DNA of 64,000 bases from Flavobacterium cheniae (GTDB taxonomy: Bacteria; Bacteroidota; Bacteroidia; Flavobacteriales; Flavobacteriaceae): positions 742,431-806,430 of the forward strand of contig NZ_SNZC01000001.1 in NCBI RefSeq assembly GCF_004363695.1. Direction: 5' to 3'. The notes below the pieces were generated by a model. The model had not been told where the DNA came from and did not search any database. It saw nothing but the letters and a program-made list of their open reading frames with translations. Below are positions 35,476 through 42,804 of this stretch, one piece after another (within the stretch, counting starts at the first letter, position 1; every line of letters starts with the position of its first letter). The position numbers and the translations under genes were made by a program.

Positions 35476-36702
35476 ATGTTACAGCGCGCTTTTAACAAAT
35501 ATATCGACAATTTCAGAGGATTTTCTCGCGAAATTTGGATACTTACACTTATTACTTTCATCAATCGTGCTGGAACCATGGTACTTCCTTTCTTGTCTAA
35601 ATATTTAAGAGAAGATTTAGACTTTTCATACAATCAGGTGAAGTGGATATTGATAAGTTTTGGATTGGGTTCCATCGTAGGTTCTTGGTTAGGAGGAAAA
35701 TTATCTGATAAAATTGGTTTTTATAAAATCATGATTTTCAGTTTAATGACCAGTGGAATTGCTTTTTTTGGATTACAATTTGTCACTAGTTTTGAAGGGT
35801 TACTTGTCGCTATGTTCTTCATAATGGTAGTTGCCGATATGTTCCGTCCAGCCATGTTTGTATCTTTAGGCGCTTATGCAAAACCAGAAAACAGAACTCG
35901 AGCCTTAACCTTAGTTAGATTAGCTATTAATTTAGGCTTCGCTGCCGGACCAGCACTTGGAGGATTATTAATTATGACTGTGGGCTACAAAGGTTTATTT
36001 TGGGTGGATGGTGCCACTTGTATTTTAGCCATTTTAATATTTTGGATTAAAGTAAAAGAAAAGAAAAAATCAAAATATACCGATAAAGAACATCCTGGCG
36101 AAATCCTAACCAATTCTGTTTTCAAAGACAGACCTTTTTGGATATTTCTTGGTGCTACTTTAATTACTGGAATATTATTTTTCCAATTGTTCACTACTAT
36201 TCCGTTGTATCATAAAGAGCAATTTAATTTATCCGAATTACAAACAGGATTATTGTTAACTCTAAATGGTGTTTTAATCTTCTTTTTAGAAATGCCAATT
36301 GTAAGTTATATCGAACGCCATAAAATTAACAAGCTAAAAGTCATTACATTAGGCTGTTTGGCAATGGCAATAAGTATGTATTTACTTTTAGTCAACCAAT
36401 GGGCAGGCATTTTAATCATTATGATGTTGTTTATGACATTTGGTGAAATGTTTGTATTTCCTTTCTCTAATTCATTTGCTATAAGTCGCGCACCTAAAGG
36501 CCATGAAGGTCGCTATATGGCAATTTTTACCATGAGTTACAGCACAGCACATATTTTAAGCGCCGAAGCTGGTATGGATATGATTCGTTTGTTTAGCTAT
36601 CAAAACAATTGGTTCTTCATGGGAACACTTGGTATCATTGGTGTTTTACTCTTTATTTGGACCATGAAATTGGTTAAATATGAACCGCCAAGAAATATAT
36701 AA
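35476..36702 (+). CDS. MFS transporter, drug-efflux-like
   Basis: A 408-residue inner-membrane protein with about twelve membrane segments. The N-terminal signature is GSIVGSWLGGKLSDKIGFYK (motif A) and a second half-repeat starts near 215. The N-terminal NRAGTMVLPFLSKYLRED resembles the MdtH/DHA1 and peptide-related branches of the superfamily. A substrate cannot be named from the sequence. Its stop codon overlaps the first of three BlaI-type operators that precede the next gene pair, so readthrough into that pair would cross the operators. Confidence 0.85.
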   Translation: MLQRAFNKYIDNFRGFSREIWILTLITFINRAGTMVLPFLSKYLREDLDFSYNQVKWILISFGLGSIVGSWLGGKLSDKIGFYKIMIFSLMTSGIAFFGLQFVTSFEGLLVAMFFIMVVADMFRPAMFVSLGAYAKPENRTRALTLVRLAINLGFAAGPALGGLLIMTVGYKGLFWVDGATCILAILIFWIKVKEKKKSKYTDKEHPGEILTNSVFKDRPFWIFLGATLITGILFFQLFTTIPLYHKEQFNLSELQTGLLLTLNGVLIFFLEMPIVSYIERHKINKLKVITLGCLAMAISMYLLLVNQWAGILIIMMLFMTFGEMFVFPFSNSFAISRAPKGHEGRYMAIFTMSYSTAHILSAEAGMDMIRLFSYQNNWFFMGTLGIIGVLLFIWTMKLVKYEPPRNI

Positions 36703-36757
36703 ACTAAAAATTTAGTTAAATAACTATAAAAATAGTTGTAAAACTAAAAATATAGTT
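36702..36757 (+). promoter_or_regulatory. Three tandem BlaI-type operators
   Basis: Three dyads of the form AACTA-N6-TAGTT lie at 36702-36717, 36722-36737 and 36742-36757, each starting exactly 20 bases after the last. The TACTA/TAGTA-type half-site is close to known BlaI/MecI operators. The second and third dyads overlap the promoter of the blaI-like gene, as expected for autorepression, with cooperative binding on one helical face (about two turns apart). Confidence 0.85.
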
Positions 36758-36766
36758 ATAAGTTTG
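36736..36766 (+). promoter_or_regulatory. Promoter of the blaI-blaR1-like operon
   Basis: A -33 TTG at 36736-36738 and a -7 box TAAGTTTG at 36759-36766 are separated by 20 bases, the best complete Bacteroidetes promoter in the window. It is interlocked with the second and third operator dyads and lies 19 bases before the ATG. Confidence 0.78.
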
Positions 36767-36785
36767 ACTTATCAAATTGAAAGTC

Positions 36786-37145
36786 ATGCAAAAACTAACC
36801 AACAAAGAAGAAGAAATCATGCACATTTTATGGAAGCTAAAAAAAGCTTTTGTAAAAGATATCATGGAAGAAATCACTGACGATAAACCTCATTATAATA
36901 CACTTTCTACCATTGTTCGTAATCTTGAAGAGAAAGGTTATGTTGGGTACAATGCTTACGGAAAAACACATCAGTACTTCCCGATTGTTACCATTGAAGA
37001 TTACAGAAAAACGTTTATGAATACAGCTATTGATAACTATTTCAATAGTTCGTACAAAAATTTGGTTTCCTATTTTGCCGAAGAAGATAAAATTTCGGCA
37101 GACGAACTTCGTGAGATTTTAGCTTTAATCGAAAAAAAGAAATAG
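36786..37145 (+). CDS. BlaI/MecI/CopY family repressor
   Basis: A 119-residue winged-helix repressor; the ATG at 36786 is preferred over a TTG nine bases upstream. The DNA-binding half is KLTNKEEEIMHILWKLKKAF through KPHYNTLSTIVRNLEEKGYVGY, ending in HQYFPIVT, and the C-terminal helices form the dimer and the cleavable linker seen in this family. The partner protease gene begins one base after its stop. It should bind the three dyads immediately upstream and repress its own operon until the protease signals. The inducing stress is unknown; no beta-lactamase gene is nearby. Confidence 0.92.
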   Translation: MQKLTNKEEEIMHILWKLKKAFVKDIMEEITDDKPHYNTLSTIVRNLEEKGYVGYNAYGKTHQYFPIVTIEDYRKTFMNTAIDNYFNSSYKNLVSYFAEEDKISADELREILALIEKKK

Positions 37146-37146
37146 T

Positions 37147-39174
37147 ATGGAAAATCTACTGATGTATTTTGCCAAGGTAAATGGGCTCATCATTTTATTT
37201 TATTTGATGTATATTTTATTCCTTCGAAAAGAAACATTTTTTGTTTCGAATCGCTGGTACTTTTTGTCGGGTTTAATATTATCATTGATTTTACCTCTAA
37301 TCACTTTTACCAAAATAATTTGGGTGGAACCAACACCAATTCCTGAATATTATGAAGAGGCAATTCCAATAACCTATAATACTATCGAAACTCCAATACA
37401 AGAAGCTACTTTAGATTGGTCTTTGATTTTAATGTCGGCTTACATCGTAATTTCAATTTTAATTATTTTGAAAATTGGAATAGAATTAGTTTCGTTTTTC
37501 AAAAGAATTCAAAAACAAAACAAGCAAAAAGAAAGCGATTATACTTTGGTAGATTCAAATTCAGCTGAAAATCCTTTTTCATTTTTTAGTTACATCGTAA
37601 TTAATAAAGATATGTTTACTGAAGAAGAATTACAGCATATTTTAACGCACGAGAGCATTCATGTGAAGCAAAAACATTCATTTGATGTGCTAATCGGAAA
37701 AGTGTTTTGTGCTATCTTTTGGGTAAACCCAATCATTTGGTTCTACCGAAAAGCGATGCTTCAAAACTTAGAATTTATTGCCGATAACGAAACATTTCAA
37801 CAAATCGAAAACAAATACGAATATCAAAAAACATTATTAAAAGTTGTGACTCATCAACACAATTTAAGTATTACTAATCAATTTTATCAATCATTAATCA
37901 AAAAACGAATCGTTATGTTACACACAAATCAATCCCACAAAAAGAATGTTTGGAAGTATGCTACTATTCTTCCACTATTAGTAGGTTTCATGTTATTGTT
38001 TCAAATTGAAACCGTAGCTCAAGTAAAGGAAGTTACAATTTCAAAATCAATTACCAACGAATTAATTCAATTTGTAATTGATAAAAATACAACGGATGCG
38101 CAAATAAAAGAAGAAACTGAATTATTAAAAAAAGAGCATAATATCGAATTAAAAATTTCAAAAATTAAACGAAATGCTAAAAATGAAATCACTGCTTTAG
38201 AAGCTAAGTTTGAAGATAGTGATAAAACTTCAGGAAAAATTTCAATTAAAGGAGAAGAAGCTATAGAACCTATTCGCTTTTTTAAAGAAATAAATGAAAA
38301 CGGAAAAGGAAATATTGGTTTCGACAGAAATAACATTTCAACCGTTTTTGCGAAAATGGATGCTGATCAACTAGAATGGAATGATGCTCAAACTATCGAA
38401 ATAAAAAAATCAGATACAGATGAAGTGATTTACATCATAAATGGGAAAGAATATTCTAAGGAGGAAATGAAAGATAAAATCGTTGAATTAGACGGTGCCA
38501 TCGAAATGAATGAGAATGAAAAGAACGGAAAAAAAATTATGATTTTTAAAGGAAATTCTACCATTTCAGACGAACCAAAAACCATTATTTATCTTGACGA
38601 AAAAATGATTTCTGAGGATGAAATGAAAAGAATAGATGCAAATATCATCAAATCAGTGGATGTAAATAAGGGTAATATCAAAAAAGAAATTAAAATTATA
38701 ACTAAAAATTCTAGCGGGTTGCCAGAAGATGCAGAAATTTACATTGACGGAAAAAAAGCAACAAAAGAAGAATTAGACAAAATCGAAAAAGAAGAGATTG
38801 AAACCATAAACATAAACAATAATAACGGTAAAAAATCAATAGAAATCCATAAGAAAAACATCAAAACTATTTCAGGAGGAACTTGGACAGATGTTAATAA
38901 AGAAATTAAAAAGCAAGAAATAAAAATCATAACTACAGATGATGGAGATGAATCAATTATTTTTAATGTAAATAAGTTAAAAATCCCCGGAGAACCTACT
39001 GTTATAATAGAAAATGGCAGAGTTGATATTTATGTAAATGGCAAAAAACTTCCAAATTCAGAAAGTTTTTTAAATATAGATCCTAGTAAAATATATTATC
39101 TTGAAGTAACAGATAAAGAAAAAACAAATGAGGGTATTACCAAAATAAAACGAATTGAAGTAAAAACCAAATAA
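37147..39174 (+). CDS. BlaR1-like M56 membrane metallopeptidase with repeated periplasmic domain
   Basis: A 675-residue membrane sensor-protease. N-terminal helices near 10-25, 36-58 and 92-112 precede the zinc site HESIH at 168-172, with LEFIADNE (209-214) as the third-ligand region, a further helix near 185-200 and another near 272-292. The remaining periplasmic part (about 295-675) has no penicillin-binding domain. Instead it has at least three units of the form IYI-(I/D)-GK followed by K-E-E-(M/L) and an acidic/basic helix, for example IYIINGKEYSKEEMKDK and IYIDGKKATKEELDK, which resemble TonB-plug-like pieces. It probably activates proteolysis of the BlaI-like repressor encoded just upstream. 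The signal sensed is unknown. Confidence 0.87.
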   Translation: MENLLMYFAKVNGLIILFYLMYILFLRKETFFVSNRWYFLSGLILSLILPLITFTKIIWVEPTPIPEYYEEAIPITYNTIETPIQEATLDWSLILMSAYIVISILIILKIGIELVSFFKRIQKQNKQKESDYTLVDSNSAENPFSFFSYIVINKDMFTEEELQHILTHESIHVKQKHSFDVLIGKVFCAIFWVNPIIWFYRKAMLQNLEFIADNETFQQIENKYEYQKTLLKVVTHQHNLSITNQFYQSLIKKRIVMLHTNQSHKKNVWKYATILPLLVGFMLLFQIETVAQVKEVTISKSITNELIQFVIDKNTTDAQIKEETELLKKEHNIELKISKIKRNAKNEITALEAKFEDSDKTSGKISIKGEEAIEPIRFFKEINENGKGNIGFDRNNISTVFAKMDADQLEWNDAQTIEIKKSDTDEVIYIINGKEYSKEEMKDKIVELDGAIEMNENEKNGKKIMIFKGNSTISDEPKTIIYLDEKMISEDEMKRIDANIIKSVDVNKGNIKKEIKIITKNSSGLPEDAEIYIDGKKATKEELDKIEKEEIETININNNNGKKSIEIHKKNIKTISGGTWTDVNKEIKKQEIKIITTDDGDESIIFNVNKLKIPGEPTVIIENGRVDIYVNGKKLPNSESFLNIDPSKIYYLEVTDKEKTNEGITKIKRIEVKTK

Positions 39175-39178
39175 CAAA

Positions 39179-39203
39179 AAAATCCCGATTCACTCGGGAT
39201 TTT
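39179..39203 (+). terminator. Terminator of the blaI-blaR1-like operon
   Basis: AAAATCCCGA at 39179-39188 pairs with TCGGGATTTT at 39194-39203 around a 5-base loop, followed by T-rich sequence, just after the stop at 39174. Confidence 0.85.
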
Positions 39204-39212
39204 TAATTTTAC

Positions 39213-39220
39213 TATATTTG
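39213..39220 (+). promoter_or_regulatory. -7 box of the 46-residue gene
   Basis: TATATTTG matches TAnnTTTG and lies 14 bases upstream of the ATG at 39235, which supports the small gene. Confidence 0.6.
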
Positions 39221-39234
39221 CCAAAAATTAAACG

Positions 39235-39375
39235 ATGTATAAATTACTTGCCAAACTTAATAAAGCACTTTTACCTAGTTTTACCAAACAAGGTTTAGAT
39301 CCTATCAAAGCTAAAAAATGGCAAAAAGCAATTATTGCTTATCGTTATTACGTTACAATAAAATCTTTGGATTAG
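39235..39375 (+). CDS. Small conserved basic protein, 46 residues
   Basis: An ATG at 39235 opens a 46-codon frame, MYKLLAKLNKALLPSF to ITIKSLD-like end (YVTIKSLD), with 9 Lys and 1 Arg but only two acidic residues. It sits between a terminator and its own TAnnTTTG promoter box. I recall similar 45-50 residue proteins (YKLLxKLNK...PSxTKQ...IxxxRYYxTxxxLD) in other Flavobacteriaceae; none has a known function. Its stop overlaps the end of the convergent lysine-rich protein gene by four bases. The size and basic charge would fit a nucleic-acid- or membrane-associated peptide, but this is a guess. Confidence 0.68.
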   Translation: MYKLLAKLNKALLPSFTKQGLDPIKAKKWQKAIIAYRYYVTIKSLD

Positions 39376-39950
39376 TCAATATACGTTTTATTACCGTTTT
39401 TGTTGATATAATATTTACCGCCTCTTGGTCCTGTAAATACTTTTTTACCTTTATACTCTCCAGTAACTTTGTCTTTTACTTTTTTCTCAGCTGCTTTAGA
39501 TGTTGCCGTTTCTTTTAAGTCTTCTTTTTCTTCAACTTCAGTTTTCTTAACTTTTGTTTTTGTCTCTGTAGCCTTAGTTTTTGTTTCACTTTTAGCTTTT
39601 GCTTCTGCTTTGTTAGCTTCTGCTTTCGCTTTTCCAATTGTAGATTTAGCTTGACCTTGTTCTGAAGCACTATTTGATTTTACTTCTTTCTTAGCTTTTG
39701 AAACTTTTTCATCAGTTTCTTTTTTTGCTTTCGAAATTTCTTCTTTTGCTTCTTTTACTTTCTTATCTTGATCTTTTTTAGCATCAGCAACTTTTTTATC
39801 AACTGCTTTCTTTTTCTTTTCAGCTGCTTTTTTATCTTTCTCAGCTTTTTCTGTTGTAGCTTTTTTAGCTTCTTTAGTTGTTTTGGTTTCTTGTGCTAAA
39901 GAACCTAATGTAAATAATAGGGATAAACCCAAAAGAGCAATTTTTTTCAT
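39372..39950 (-). CDS. Lysine-rich exported protein with PBCV-type basic adaptor motif
   Basis: The start at 39950 gives signal peptide MKKIALLGLSLLFTLGSLAQ; eight codons upstream have no support. The mature part is a very Lys/Ala/Glu-rich, likely coiled-coil or unstructured segment (about 21-160), followed by a compact C-terminal motif KVFTGPRGGKYYINKNGNKT that matches the PBCV-specific basic adaptor domain. That motif occurs as a short tail on many unrelated proteins and probably binds nucleic acid or another polyanion. The 192-residue protein follows the 93-residue gene by 16 bases and is likely co-transcribed. Its exported location is supported by the signal peptide; function unknown. Confidence 0.78.
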   Translation of the reverse strand: MKKIALLGLSLLFTLGSLAQETKTTKEAKKATTEKAEKDKKAAEKKKKAVDKKVADAKKDQDKKVKEAKEEISKAKKETDEKVSKAKKEVKSNSASEQGQAKSTIGKAKAEANKAEAKAKSETKTKATETKTKVKKTEVEEKEDLKETATSKAAEKKVKDKVTGEYKGKKVFTGPRGGKYYINKNGNKTYID

Positions 39951-39966
39951 TCGTTTTTGTTTATAG

Positions 39967-40248
39967 TTATACAATTTTGTGAATTCTATTTACAGGTATC
40001 ACAACTCCCTGTTTAAGTATTACTCTACTATCAGTAACGCCCCAAATAGTAGTTTCTACCATTTTTTTTGATATATCATCCTCAAAGTAAATTTTAATTT
40101 TAACATGCTCCAAATTACCTAAGGAAAGCGCTCTGTCTAAATCGTTTTTACGTCCAGATATATCTTCTTTATCTTCTAATACATCCGATTTTGGAAAATT
40201 TAAAGATGCTATTAATTCTTTGTCTATTAATTCAAATGCTGTATTCAT
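39967..40248 (-). CDS. Conserved hypothetical protein, 93 residues
   Basis: A 93-residue soluble protein with an N-terminal helical half (MNTAFELIDKELIASLNFPK) that contains an acidic stretch, and a C-terminal half of beta strands (VKIKIYFEDDISKKMVETTIWGVTDSRVILKQGVVIP) that looks like a small barrel. No domain name comes to mind. It is encoded 16 bases upstream of the lysine-rich exported protein and probably shares its transcript. No promoter box was found in the 118 bases before the terminator of ompW. Confidence 0.68.
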   Translation of the reverse strand: MNTAFELIDKELIASLNFPKSDVLEDKEDISGRKNDLDRALSLGNLEHVKIKIYFEDDISKKMVETTIWGVTDSRVILKQGVVIPVNRIHKIV

Positions 40249-40366
40249 AGTTTAATTAGTTAGGTTAGTTTCATAAAATTAAAAAAAAAACTAAATAAAG
40301 TCACTTTTTTTCTCTTTTATTTCAAACCTAAAAATAACTTCAAACAATTAACAAAATACATGCCAA

Positions 40367-40398
40367 AAAAAGAGACTACTTTTCAGCAGTCTCTTTTT
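40367..40398 (-). terminator. Terminator after ompW-like gene
   Basis: AAAAAGAGACT at 40367-40377 pairs with AGTCTCTTTTT at 40388-40398 around a 10-base loop. It lies 25 bases past the stop at 40424, with Ts following on the minus strand. Confidence 0.78.
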
Positions 40399-40423
40399 CG
40401 AATAAAACTATCTAATAAACAGT

Positions 40424-41098
40424 TTAGAACTTCATACCAACACCTACCCCAATTAACCATGGATTGATATCAACTTCTGCTGGAATACTTAATCCTGGTG
40501 CTAAATTTGAAGCATCAACAGTTACGTCAGTACTTAAAAACAAACGTTTAGCATCAAAATTTATGAAAAAAGTATCATCTAACATTAAGTCAAAACCTAC
40601 TTGTGCAGCATAACCTAAAGCATTATCATAGTCTACACCTGCAACATCACCTGATTTTACGTTGTAGAACAATGTATAATTTACACCAGCTCCAATATAT
40701 GGTTTAAAAACTTTTTGGTCTGAAGTATAAAAATGGTATTGAGCAGTTAATGTTGGAGGCAATAACCAAACGCTTCCTAAATTTACATCACCCGCAAGTG
40801 TATTAATTGCTTGTACATCATGTTTTGCAGTTCCTAAAATTAATTCTGCAGCAAAATGTTCTGTAAAGAAATATGTGAAATCTAATTCAGGGATTAAAGC
40901 ATTCGAAATAGCAACATCACCATCGATAATACCAATTTTAGCACTTTCGTCTGGAGCAACTCCAACAGCTCTTAAACGAACTTGCCATCTTTTAAATTCA
41001 TTTGATTTTGATTCTTCTTTTGTTTCGTTATCTTGTGCATTTACAAAATTTACTGTCATTAAAGACATTGCCATTAAAGCAAAAACTATTTTTCTCAT
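40424..41098 (-). CDS. OmpW family outer-membrane protein
   Basis: A 224-residue protein with signal peptide MRKIVFALMAMSLMTVNFVNA and eight predicted beta strands. OmpW features are WQVRLRAVGVAPDES at the first strand, PELDFTYFFTEHFAAELILG, LPPTLTAQYHF, FKPYIGAGVNYT and the C-terminal INPWLIGVGVGMKF ending in Phe, as outer-membrane barrels do. OmpW proteins form narrow barrels with a hydrophobic channel for small molecules. It has its own promoter and terminator and faces away from smpB. Confidence 0.92.
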   Translation of the reverse strand: MRKIVFALMAMSLMTVNFVNAQDNETKEESKSNEFKRWQVRLRAVGVAPDESAKIGIIDGDVAISNALIPELDFTYFFTEHFAAELILGTAKHDVQAINTLAGDVNLGSVWLLPPTLTAQYHFYTSDQKVFKPYIGAGVNYTLFYNVKSGDVAGVDYDNALGYAAQVGFDLMLDDTFFINFDAKRLFLSTDVTVDASNLAPGLSIPAEVDINPWLIGVGVGMKF

Positions 41099-41124
41099 TT
41101 TTATTTAGTTTAAAAATTATGTGT

Positions 41125-41132
41125 CAAAGATA
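41125..41132 (-). promoter_or_regulatory. -7 box of the ompW-like gene
   Basis: CAAAGATA on the plus strand reads TATCTTTG on the minus strand, 26 bases upstream of the start at 41098. Confidence 0.6.
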
Positions 41133-41222
41133 TTTAGATGTAAAAACCTAAAAACTGATATAAATCATAGATTAAAAAATATTTATATGTAATTATCGTT
41201 TTAAAATGCTACAATTTTGATT

Positions 41223-41230
41223 TACATTTG
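41223..41230 (+). promoter_or_regulatory. smpB promoter -7 box, near-leaderless
   Basis: TACATTTG matches TAnnTTTG and ends eight bases before the smpB ATG, so the transcript leader should be only a few bases. The box also overlaps the GTG at 41230 that would be an alternative start and argues against it. Confidence 0.58.
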
Positions 41231-41238
41231 TGGTCCTT

Positions 41239-41691
41239 ATGCAAAAGACAGTTAACATACTTAATAAACGTGCTAAATTCGATTACGAAATTTTAGACAA
41301 ATACACCGCTGGAATCGTTTTAACCGGAACCGAAATCAAATCGATTCGTTTGGGGAAAGCTGCTATTACTGAAAGTTTTTGCGAATTTAATGATGGTGAG
41401 TTATTTGTAATTAACTCGCACATCGAAGAATATTTATACGGAACACACTACAATCATAAAACGAAAAGTGAGCGTAAACTTCTTTTAAACAAGAAAGAAT
41501 TAAAGAAATTATTCAAAGATTCTGATAACAAAGGGTTGACAATTGTGCCACTTCGTTTGTTTACCAATGAAAAAGGATTGGCTAAATTAGATATTGCCTT
41601 ATGTCGTGGTAAAAAGAATTACGATAAACGTGAATCGTTGAAAGAGCAAGATACTAAACGCGATATAGCCCGAATTAAGAAAAGTTTCTAA
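41239..41691 (+). CDS. smpB: SsrA-binding protein
   Basis: SmpB binds tmRNA and brings it to stalled ribosomes in trans-translation. The 150-residue product begins [19 protein letters not shown] and shows the family core [36 protein letters not shown] and [19 protein letters not shown] with the basic C-terminal tail. ATG at 41239 is chosen because the longer GTG start would overlap the promoter box. An XRE-type regulator gene follows after 10 bases. tmRNA itself is not in the window. Confidence 0.97.
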   Translation: MQKTVNILNKRAKFDYEILDKYTAGIVLTGTEIKSIRLGKAAITESFCEFNDGELFVINSHIEEYLYGTHYNHKTKSERKLLLNKKELKKLFKDSDNKGLTIVPLRLFTNEKGLAKLDIALCRGKKNYDKRESLKEQDTKRDIARIKKSF

Positions 41692-41701
41692 TCATACTTT
41701 T

Positions 41702-42064
41702 ATGAAAGAAATTTTAAAACAAGCCCGAATAGAAAAAGGTCTTTCCACTAGAAAGTTAGCGGAACAAGCAAAAATCGACCAAGCTTTAATTAGTAAGTTT
41801 GAAAACGGATTTCGCATTCCAACAAAAAAACAAATCCAAACGCTAGCTCAAATTTTAGAAATCGACATAAAGCCTTTATTAGTAGCTTGGTACAAAGTAA
41901 AGCTAGACCATAATTTCGATTTAAATCCATTTGCCATTCAAGCCATTACTGAAATTCTTCAAGAAAAAGGCATTGAAGTTGGGAATTCATCTAAAGAAAA
42001 AGAAATTACTTCCATCTTAGACGAATTGGAAGTTTTGAAACAAAAATTAACGAATCTTCGCTAA
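41702..42064 (+). CDS. XRE family helix-turn-helix regulator
   Basis: A 120-residue protein with a lambda-repressor-like HTH at about 1-60 (LKQARIEKGLSTRKLAEQAKIDQALISKFENGFRIP). The C-terminal 60 residues are helical, ending in a short coiled coil (SILDELEVLKQKLTNLR), probably for dimerisation. It is 10 bases downstream of smpB and probably co-transcribed. In other bacteria regulators of this shape accompany restriction or toxin genes; no such partner is next to it here, so its target is unknown. It converges with pcm with no gap. Confidence 0.86.
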   Translation: MKEILKQARIEKGLSTRKLAEQAKIDQALISKFENGFRIPTKKQIQTLAQILEIDIKPLLVAWYKVKLDHNFDLNPFAIQAITEILQEKGIEVGNSSKEKEITSILDELEVLKQKLTNLR

Positions 42065-42706
42065 TTAATTTTTGTTTTCTAAAAGCGGTACAAATCGGAA
42101 ATCACCAAATTCATGCTTCTCGAATTGTGTTTCGTTTTTACGAATCAACAACGTCATGATTTGTTCTTTTTCACCTACTGGAATTACTAACCTTCCTCCT
42201 ATTTTCAATTGTGCCATCAAAGGTTGTGGAATAAAAGGAGCTCCAGCCGTTACAATGATACTATCAAAAGGAGCATAATCAGGTAAGCCTTTATAACCAT
42301 CTCCAAAAGATAAAAATTTAGGTCGAATGTGCAACTTAGGTAACAAATTAGAAGTTACTTTAAACAATTTATTTTGTCTTTCTACCGAATATACTTTGGC
42401 ACCCATCAAACATAAAACAGCCGTTTGGTAACCACTTCCGGTTCCAATTTCTAAAATTTTATGATCTTTTTCCACTTCTAACAACTGAGTTTGAAACGCC
42501 ACAGTATACGGTTGCGAAATGGTTTGACCTGCTCCAATAGGAAATGCCTTGTCTTGATAGGCAAAATCTTCAAAACTAGAATCTAAAAACAAATGGCGCG
42601 GAATTTTACCAATAGCAGCTAACACGTTTTTATCGGTAATTCCTTTGTCTTCCAACTGTTTTACGAGCTGATTTCTAAGTCCTTGATGCTTATTAGTATC
42701 TTTCAA
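42065..42706 (-). CDS. pcm: Protein-L-isoaspartate O-methyltransferase, probable TTG start
   Basis: The enzyme methylates isoaspartyl residues in aged proteins. Family motifs are FAYQDKAFPIGAGQTISQPY, the SAM loop VLEIGTGSGYQ-like ILEIGTGSGYQTAVL and DSIIVTAGAPFIPQPL. There is no ATG in a suitable place; the TTG at 42706 gives L/M-KDTNKHQGLRNQLV, where related proteins begin, for 213 residues. A second in-frame TTG at 42751 would add FLFLQNKF-type sequence that is encoded in part by heptamer array C and is not expected in the family. Function is firm; the start is inference. Confidence 0.88.
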   Translation of the reverse strand: MKDTNKHQGLRNQLVKQLEDKGITDKNVLAAIGKIPRHLFLDSSFEDFAYQDKAFPIGAGQTISQPYTVAFQTQLLEVEKDHKILEIGTGSGYQTAVLCLMGAKVYSVERQNKLFKVTSNLLPKLHIRPKFLSFGDGYKGLPDYAPFDSIIVTAGAPFIPQPLMAQLKIGGRLVIPVGEKEQIMTLLIRKNETQFEKHEFGDFRFVPLLENKN

Positions 42707-42742
42707 TTTGGGTACGAATTTATTTTGTAAAAATAGAAAACA

Positions 42743-42777
42743 AATTGTCAATTATCAATTAAGATTTATCAATTAAT
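42743..42777 (+). repeat. Heptamer array C
   Basis: Five in-phase heptamers AATTGTC AATTATC AATTAAG ATTTATC AATTAAT lie between pcm and the MocA-type gene. The unit AATTATC is the reverse complement of the unit in array D (AATTGAT by rotation). Confidence 0.7.
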
Positions 42778-42780
42778 TTC

Positions 42781-42788
42781 TATTTTTG
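42781..42788 (+). promoter_or_regulatory. -7 box of the Gfo/Idh/MocA gene
   Basis: TATTTTTG matches TAnnTTTG, 16 bases upstream of the ATG at 42805, immediately after heptamer array C. Confidence 0.58.
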
Positions 42789-42804
42789 TTGAAAATACTT
42801 TTTT

